Below, piece after piece: positions 43,212 to 47,916 of a stretch of 47,916 nt of DNA. Every line of letters starts with the position of its first letter. Positions within the stretch are counted from its first letter, which is position 1. The stretch covers positions 1-47,916 of the forward strand of contig JASJBK010000048.1 of assembly GCA_030066555.1 (NCBI GenBank), in the 5' to 3' direction. A program made the position numbers and the translations under genes. This DNA comes from Halieaceae bacterium (GTDB lineage Bacteria; Pseudomonadota; Gammaproteobacteria; Pseudomonadales; Halieaceae). The notes below the pieces were generated by a model. That model saw only the letters and a program-made list of their open reading frames with translations, searched no databases and was not told the origin of the DNA.

Positions 43212-46200
43212 GTGATTGCCTGGTTCGTTCGCAACCCGATTGCCGCCAACTTGCTGATGGTGCTGATCATCGTCGGCGGTTTCACCGGGGTGCCGGCCCT
43301 GGAGAAGCAGTTCTTCCCCGAAATCGAATTGAACATGGTCAGTGTGTCCATGCCCTATCTGGGCGCCGGCCCCGGCGAGGTGGAAGAGCAGATTTGCGTG
43401 CGCATCGAGGAAGCCGTGCACGATCTCAATGGCGTCAAGGAAATCCGCTCTACCGCCCGGGAGGGCATGGGTACCGTGCTGGTCGAAGCTGAGCGCGGCT
43501 ATGATATGCAACGGCTTACCGCAGAGGTTAAAACTCGCGTCGATGCCATCACGACCTTCCCGGCCGAGGCCGAGCGGCCGATCATTACCGAGCTTGCCCA
43601 CCGGCGGCACATGGTTTCGGTCACCGTCGCAGGAGACATCGGAGAGGAGAATCTCAAGGCCCTTGCGGAGACCTTGCGTGACGACCTGGCAGCGCAACCT
43701 TATGTCTCCGTGGTGGAGGTCATTTCACCGCGCCCCTACGAAGTGTCGGTCGAAGTTTCCGAGTACACCCTGCGGCGCTACGGGCTGCGCTTCGACGATG
43801 TGGTGCGTGCCATCCAGACCTCGTCCCTCAACCTTCCTGCCGGCACCATCAAGGCGGAGACCGGTGATATCCGCCTCCAGACCCGCGGCCAGGCCTATGA
43901 GCGGGCGGACTTCGAGAACATTGTGCTGGTCAGCAAGCGCGACGGTACCCGCGTGTTGCTTGGGGATGTTGCCACCGTTATCGACGGGTTCGAAGACATG
44001 GACGTACGCAGCCGTCTCAACGACACGCCTTCCCATGAACTCCAGGTGTTCGTGACATCCCGGCCCAATGTGCTGCTGACCAGCGAGAGCGTCGCCCGCT
44101 GGGTGGAGGAGGCGACGCCGAGGCTACCGGAGGGCGTCAGCCTGACCATGTGGCGCGACCAGTCAGTGCCCTTCGCCAGCCGCGTGGAAACCCTGGTCAA
44201 GAACGGCGTGGGTGGACTGATCCTGGTGTTTGCAGTACTGGTGCTGTTCCTGCGGCCGATGCTGGCGATCTGGGTCTGCGTGGGTATCGCGGTGGCTTTC
44301 CTGGGCACCTTCTTCATCCTGCCCTACACCGGCGTGCGGCTGCACATGATCTCGCTGTTTGCATTCCTGTTGATACTGGGGATCGTGGTGGACGACGCCA
44401 TTATTGTCGGCGAGTCGATACACTCCCGGCAAACCAGTGGCGACCTCGGGGACCATGGCGCCATCCTCGGCGCCCAGGGCGTGGTGAAACCGGTGATGTT
44501 CGCGGTAATTTCGACCATGATTTTCTTCGCGCCCATGTGGTTCATGCCTGGCGATATGGCGGACGTGGCCAAGTCTATCCCGACTGTAGTTACCCTCGCG
44601 CTGGCATTCTCGCTAGTGGAGTGCATGCTGATCCTGCCCGCCCACCTCGCACACATGCGACCCGTGAAGCCCGCGCGTAGTGGCTGGTTGGCGAGTCTCG
44701 AGCGGTCGCGGGAGCGCTGCGCAGATGCGATGGTCAGCTTTGCGGCCAACCGCTACCGGCCCTTCCTGGAGCGCAGTCTCAGTCGCAACCTGCTGACCCT
44801 GAGCCTGTTCTTTGTGTCGCTGCTGCTGACCCTGAGCATTTATGCCGGCGGTTGGATCAAGTCCGGTTTCTTCCCCTCGGTGACTTCCGACTGGGTGGTA
44901 GCCCAGGTGGAGTTAAAGGAAGGCATTGCCTTCCAGGACACCCTGGATCGCCTGCAACAGGTGGAAGCCGCGGCCATCCGTACCAAGCAGGCCTATAACA
45001 GCCGTGACGAGCTTAACCGTGAGGGCCCGGTCATTGGCCTGATCAACTCGAGGGGCAGGGACAACCAGATTGATGTCTGGATGGAACTGGAGAACAAGGA
45101 TGTCAACATCGCCGAGGTCAGCGAGTACTGGCGCGAGCAGATCGACGATCTGGGAGAGGTGGAGGATTTCACCCTCGATTACACCATTCGAGATGATGAC
45201 GAACCGATTCGCCTGGTACTGGCCTCGCCTTCGGTGGAAGACCTGCAGAGCGTGGCGGAGGAGTTGCGTGCCACCCTGCTCAGTTACCCGGGCGTCTACA
45301 ACGTCAATGACAGCCTGCAGGCACCCAGGGAAGAGATCGAGCTGGACCTGAAGCCCGCTGCAGAGAACCTGGGTATCACCCTGGCCGACCTCGCCCAGCA
45401 GGTGCGGCGCGCTTTCTATGGTGCCGAGGCCCAGCGCATCCCGCGCACCCGTGAAGACGTCAAGGTGATGGTGCGCTACCCGGAACAAGAGCGGGTTTCC
45501 GTCGACAATCTCAACGAAATGCGTATTCGCACCCCCGACGGGCGCGAGGTGCCCTTCGAGACCGTCGCCGAAGTGCGTTATGTGAGCGGCTACCAGACCA
45601 TCGAGCGTAAGGACCGCAAGCGCACCCTGGAAGTGACCGCCGAGGTGCAGGAAGGCAAGTCCAGCCCGCGCGCGGTGGTAGATGAGATCCTGCGCCGCGA
45701 CCTGCCGCGCTGGCGGACCCTGTATCCTGGCCTCTCCATGGCCCTGGACGGTGAGTTGCAGGAGCAGCAGGAGTTCTCGGCGGCCCTGATCAAGTACATG
45801 GGCCTGTCGATGCTGATCATCTATGGGTTGATGGCGATTCCGTTCCGCTCCTACTGGCAGCCGGTGCTGATTCTCACCGCCATCCCGTTCGGCATCATGG
45901 GCGCCATCTGGGGCCATATCATCATGGGTCGCGAGATCAGCATGTTCTCGCTGATGGGTGTGCTGGCCTGCGCCGGGGTGGTGGTGAACGACAACCTGGT
46001 GTTGATCGACCGCATCAACCAGCTCAGGGCCCAGGGGCTGTCAGTGCTGGAGTCGCTGCTACAGGGCGGGCAGGACCGTTTCCGGCCGATTATCCTCACC
46101 TCCCTGACGACATTTATCGGCCTTCTGCCGATCATGTCGGAAACCAGCGTGCAGGCGCAGTTCCTGATTCCGATGGTGATTTCGCTGGCCTTCGGTGTGC

Positions 46201-46340
46201 TGTTTGCCACCGCGGTGACGCTGTTGCTGGTGCCGGCCCTGTACCTGTTTGGTGAACAGTTCCAGGACAAGTTTATCCGCCGCAAGCGCCCGGTTTTGCG
46301 CAGCGGGGAGTCACCCCGGGAGTCAGTGCAGGGCGCCTGA
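43212..46340 (+). CDS. RND efflux transporter permease (AcrB-type)
   Basis: The 1042-residue inner-membrane proton antiporter has the expected two-fold layout: helix 1 (NPIAANLLMVLIIVGGF), a large periplasmic loop, helices 2-6 and helix 7, repeated. Helix 4 carries the proton-relay pair in LILGIVVDDAIIVGESIHSR, and helix 10-11 regions include LIDRINQLRAQG and IGLLPIMSETSVQAQF. It belongs to the branch of AcrB-like pumps with single-pair adaptors; the substrate is unknown. The start is GTG 43212. Its last 18 nt overlap the end of hslO on the other strand. Confidence 0.95.
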   Translation: MIAWFVRNPIAANLLMVLIIVGGFTGVPALEKQFFPEIELNMVSVSMPYLGAGPGEVEEQICVRIEEAVHDLNGVKEIRSTAREGMGTVLVEAERGYDMQRLTAEVKTRVDAITTFPAEAERPIITELAHRRHMVSVTVAGDIGEENLKALAETLRDDLAAQPYVSVVEVISPRPYEVSVEVSEYTLRRYGLRFDDVVRAIQTSSLNLPAGTIKAETGDIRLQTRGQAYERADFENIVLVSKRDGTRVLLGDVATVIDGFEDMDVRSRLNDTPSHELQVFVTSRPNVLLTSESVARWVEEATPRLPEGVSLTMWRDQSVPFASRVETLVKNGVGGLILVFAVLVLFLRPMLAIWVCVGIAVAFLGTFFILPYTGVRLHMISLFAFLLILGIVVDDAIIVGESIHSRQTSGDLGDHGAILGAQGVVKPVMFAVISTMIFFAPMWFMPGDMADVAKSIPTVVTLALAFSLVECMLILPAHLAHMRPVKPARSGWLASLERSRERCADAMVSFAANRYRPFLERSLSRNLLTLSLFFVSLLLTLSIYAGGWIKSGFFPSVTSDWVVAQVELKEGIAFQDTLDRLQQVEAAAIRTKQAYNSRDELNREGPVIGLINSRGRDNQIDVWMELENKDVNIAEVSEYWREQIDDLGEVEDFTLDYTIRDDDEPIRLVLASPSVEDLQSVAEELRATLLSYPGVYNVNDSLQAPREEIELDLKPAAENLGITLADLAQQVRRAFYGAEAQRIPRTREDVKVMVRYPEQERVSVDNLNEMRIRTPDGREVPFETVAEVRYVSGYQTIERKDRKRTLEVTAEVQEGKSSPRAVVDEILRRDLPRWRTLYPGLSMALDGELQEQQEFSAALIKYMGLSMLIIYGLMAIPFRSYWQPVLILTAIPFGIMGAIWGHIIMGREISMFSLMGVLACAGVVVNDNLVLIDRINQLRAQGLSVLESLLQGGQDRFRPIILTSLTTFIGLLPIMSETSVQAQFLIPMVISLAFGVLFATAVTLLLVPALYLFGEQFQDKFIRRKRPVLRSGESPRESVQGA

Positions 46341-47198
46341 AGTGGCGTCGCCCAACTGGGCGGTAAAGTCCGGGCGTTGGAAGCGGTACTGAGCGTTGCA
46401 GAACTCACAGTCCATCTTTATCTCGGGTTCCTCGTCGAGCAGCTTCAGCAGCTCGGTAGGGCCGATCGACAGCAGCGCATTGTGGCAGCGCTCCCATGAG
46501 CAACTGCAGGCGAAGCGCACGAGCTCGCCGGCAAACAGGCGTACCTTGTCCTCGTGGAACAGTCGATAGAGCAGGGTTTCCTGCTCCAGCTCCAGTACTT
46601 CAGCACGCTCCACGGTCTCTGCCAGGGTACAGGCGTGTTCCCATTGCCCGGCCCTGACAACCGCATCCTGGGTGACCTGCTCCGGCAGCTGCTGCAATAG
46701 CAGGCCGGAGGCCACCTCACCGTCGCTGGCCAGCCACAGGCGGGTGGCCAACTGCTCTGAATTCTCGAAATAGCTTTCGATACAACCGGCCAGGCTGCCG
46801 CTGTCCAATGGCACGATGCCCTGGTAGCGTTGGCCCTCGTTGGGCTCGATGGTGATCGCCAGGTGGCCAGAGCCGAACAGTGCGGTAAATTCGCTGGCGG
46901 TGGCAGTCTCGGCGCCGCGGGCGATGGCCCGCACCTCCAGGTTGTTGTTGCACTCGGCCATCAGCAGCGGCAGCTCGCCGTCGCCCTGCGCCTGCAGGAT
47001 CAGCCGTCCCTCGAACTTGATGGTGGTGCTCAGCAGCACTGCGGCAGCCAGGAACTCGCCGAGCTGACGCGCCACCCCGGCAGGGTAGGCGTGGATCGCG
47101 AGAATGTCGCGGTAGGCGCTGTCCAGGTGCACGATTTCGCCGCGGATATCCGCTTCCTCGAAAATGAATTTCCTGGTCAGGTTTCGCTCAGTGCTCAT
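46323..47198 (-). CDS. hslO: Redox-regulated holdase Hsp33
   Basis: Hsp33 is a cytoplasmic chaperone switched on by oxidation of its zinc site. The 291-residue protein ends with the zinc cysteines as FACSCSWERCHNALLS and MDCEFCNAQYRF, the C-x-C and C-x2-C pairs. The N-terminal FIFEEADIRGEIVHLDSAYR is typical. The ATG overlaps the hslR stop in ATGA. The yrfG-hslR-hslO order equals that of E. coli. The 3' end overlaps the convergent RND gene by 18 nt. Confidence 0.97.
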   Translation of the reverse strand: MSTERNLTRKFIFEEADIRGEIVHLDSAYRDILAIHAYPAGVARQLGEFLAAAVLLSTTIKFEGRLILQAQGDGELPLLMAECNNNLEVRAIARGAETATASEFTALFGSGHLAITIEPNEGQRYQGIVPLDSGSLAGCIESYFENSEQLATRLWLASDGEVASGLLLQQLPEQVTQDAVVRAGQWEHACTLAETVERAEVLELEQETLLYRLFHEDKVRLFAGELVRFACSCSWERCHNALLSIGPTELLKLLDEEPEIKMDCEFCNAQYRFQRPDFTAQLGDATSGALH

Positions 47199-47575
47199 AT
47201 GTCCTGCTTGAAGCGGTGAATCTGGCGGCGCTGTTTCTTGGTGGGGCGCGAGACCGGGTGGTCTAGCATGCCGCCGGCCGCCTTGCGGGCCGCCGCGTGC
47301 TCCTCGCGCCTGCGCAGGCTGTCCGGGGTTTCCTCGTAGAGGGCTCGCGCTTCCGGGGCGCCGCGGCGTTGGTCTGACAGGGCCAGTACGACGACGTCCT
47401 TCTCGTCCCAGCCCTGGCGGATGCGCAGCTGGTCACCGGCGGCGATTTCCTTGCTTACCTTGACCCGCTGGCCCCCAAGCTGCACTTTGCCGCCCTCGAT
47501 GGCCTGCTTGGCGAGGCTGCGCGTCTTGAAGAAGCGGGCCGCCCACAGCCACTTGTCGAGTCGAATCTTGTCCAT
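47195..47575 (-). CDS. hslR: Ribosome-associated heat-shock protein Hsp15
   Basis: Hsp15 binds free 50S subunits carrying nascent chains and aids their recycling. From ATG 47575 the 126-residue protein has the S4 RNA-binding domain MDKIRLDKWLWAARFFKTRS and GGKVQLGGQRVKVSKEIAAG, and a basic C-terminal tail (RPTKKQRRQIHRFKQDI). The track start at 47617 adds an unrelated 14 residues that overlap yrfG. It is coupled to hslO by a 4-nt overlap. Confidence 0.96.
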   Translation of the reverse strand: MDKIRLDKWLWAARFFKTRSLAKQAIEGGKVQLGGQRVKVSKEIAAGDQLRIRQGWDEKDVVVLALSDQRRGAPEARALYEETPDSLRRREEHAAARKAAGGMLDHPVSRPTKKQRRQIHRFKQDI

Positions 47576-47588
47576 GGGCAGCAGTGTA

Positions 47589-47916
47589 TCAAAGCTGCCC
47601 GTCGGGCATGATTTCATCGAAGTGATGAATGCCCGGAAAACGCGTCTCCAGGCGCTTGTCGAGCTTGCTGTCGGGCTGCAGCAGGGTCAGCAGGTGGGCG
47701 ATCCCGTAGCGCCGGGCGGCGTCCAGTACCGATTCGTTATCGTCGATCAACAGGGTGCGGGCCGGGGTAAAGGGGTGGGTGGCGTGCAGGCGATGCCAGA
47801 ATTCGAGATCCTCCTTGGGCACCTTGTAGTCATGGGATACCACCATTTCGTCGAACCAGCGCCCGATGCCGGTGCGGTCCAGCTTGAGGTCCAGCACCGT
47901 GCGATGGGCATTGGTA
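47589..47916 (-). CDS. yrfG: GMP/IMP nucleotidase (HAD family), N terminus outside window
   Basis: This is the C-terminal part of a HAD-superfamily hydrolase, about 109 codons within the window. The frame is open to the window edge and reads TNAHRTVLDLKLDRTGIGRW. HAD motif II (TNA), motif III lysine (YKVPKEDLEFW) and motif IV (TLLIDDNESVLDAARRYG) are present. The nucleophile aspartate is outside the window. The spacing and position before hslR match E. coli yrfG, a purine 5'-nucleotidase. The track start at 47897 is an artefact of the edge. Confidence 0.88.
   Translation of the reverse strand, partial: TNAHRTVLDLKLDRTGIGRWFDEMVVSHDYKVPKEDLEFWHRLHATHPFTPARTLLIDDNESVLDAARRYGIAHLLTLLQPDSKLDKRLETRFPGIHHFDEIMPDGQL

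Noticed and set aside
44913-45917. 334-aa minus-strand ORF
   Set aside because: It is antisense to the RND pump gene.
1-47916. tRNA, rRNA, CRISPR, IS element or prophage
   Set aside because: I saw no cloverleaf-like tRNA, ribosomal sequence, spaced direct repeats, transposase or phage genes.

Overview
The window is 48 kb of GC-rich gammaproteobacterial chromosome. Gene order matches the argH / algZ-algR / hemCDXY / algQ-dsbB and rho / trxA / lysA-dapF neighbourhoods of Pseudomonas and related genera. Two phasins, an LLM-type flavin oxidoreductase, an ACAD11-like kinase homologue and a halohydrin dehalogenase point to a marine Cellvibrionales/Halieaceae-like bacterium; that placement is inference. 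Several genes have a recognisable TATACT or TATAAT -10 box but no clear -35. I see no tRNA, rRNA, CRISPR array, insertion sequence or prophage.

Layout. 1-2.1 kb: lptM-lysA-dapF operon (minus), dapF cut by the window edge. 2.2-4.6 kb: a DUF3187 outer-membrane-like protein and argH, convergent. 4.7-10.6 kb: a long plus-strand run, algZ-algR (LytS/LytR-type two-component pair) then hemC-hemD-hemX-hemY (tetrapyrrole synthesis). 10.6-15.8 kb (minus): a TIGR03545-type membrane protein whose 3' end carries decayed 51-bp in-frame tandem repeats, then ubiD, rho (with a 29-codon leader ORF overlapping its start) and trxA. 16-18.5 kb: a TVP38/flavin oxidoreductase fusion and a GIY-YIG protein. 18.5-22.7 kb: a tightly packed group, yheS (ABC-F), a TIGR02444 protein, a ParA-like ATPase, and an FKBP lipoprotein. 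22.8-27.2 kb (minus): rsd/algQ, dsbB, acpH, gshA and a phosphotransferase. 27.3-32.6 kb: LLM oxidoreductase, VWA/MoxR pair, nitronate monooxygenase-like enzyme and moaA.

The most interesting segment is 32.75-36.7 kb. What looks like an ordinary short-chain dehydrogenase carries both diagnostic motifs of halohydrin dehalogenases (T-x4-F-x-G in place of the cofactor glycine motif, and S-x12-Y-x3-R). Its stop overlaps by 4 nt a secreted paraoxonase-like six-bladed propeller that retains the PON calcium ligands and the His dyad. That gene in turn overlaps by 4 nt an SLC13 carboxylate permease, followed by a DUF1338 (HglS-type) metalloenzyme. This reads as a candidate catabolic operon for haloalcohols, epoxides, lactones or hydroxy acids.

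36.7-47.9 kb: a small glycine-rich membrane protein, an SDR, a Prx5-type peroxiredoxin, a methyltransferase, a TetR regulator, two phasins with lysine/alanine-rich tails at opposite ends, an outer-membrane transporter-like protein, an RND efflux pair, and the conserved yrfG-hslR-hslO heat-shock cluster, with yrfG cut by the window edge.
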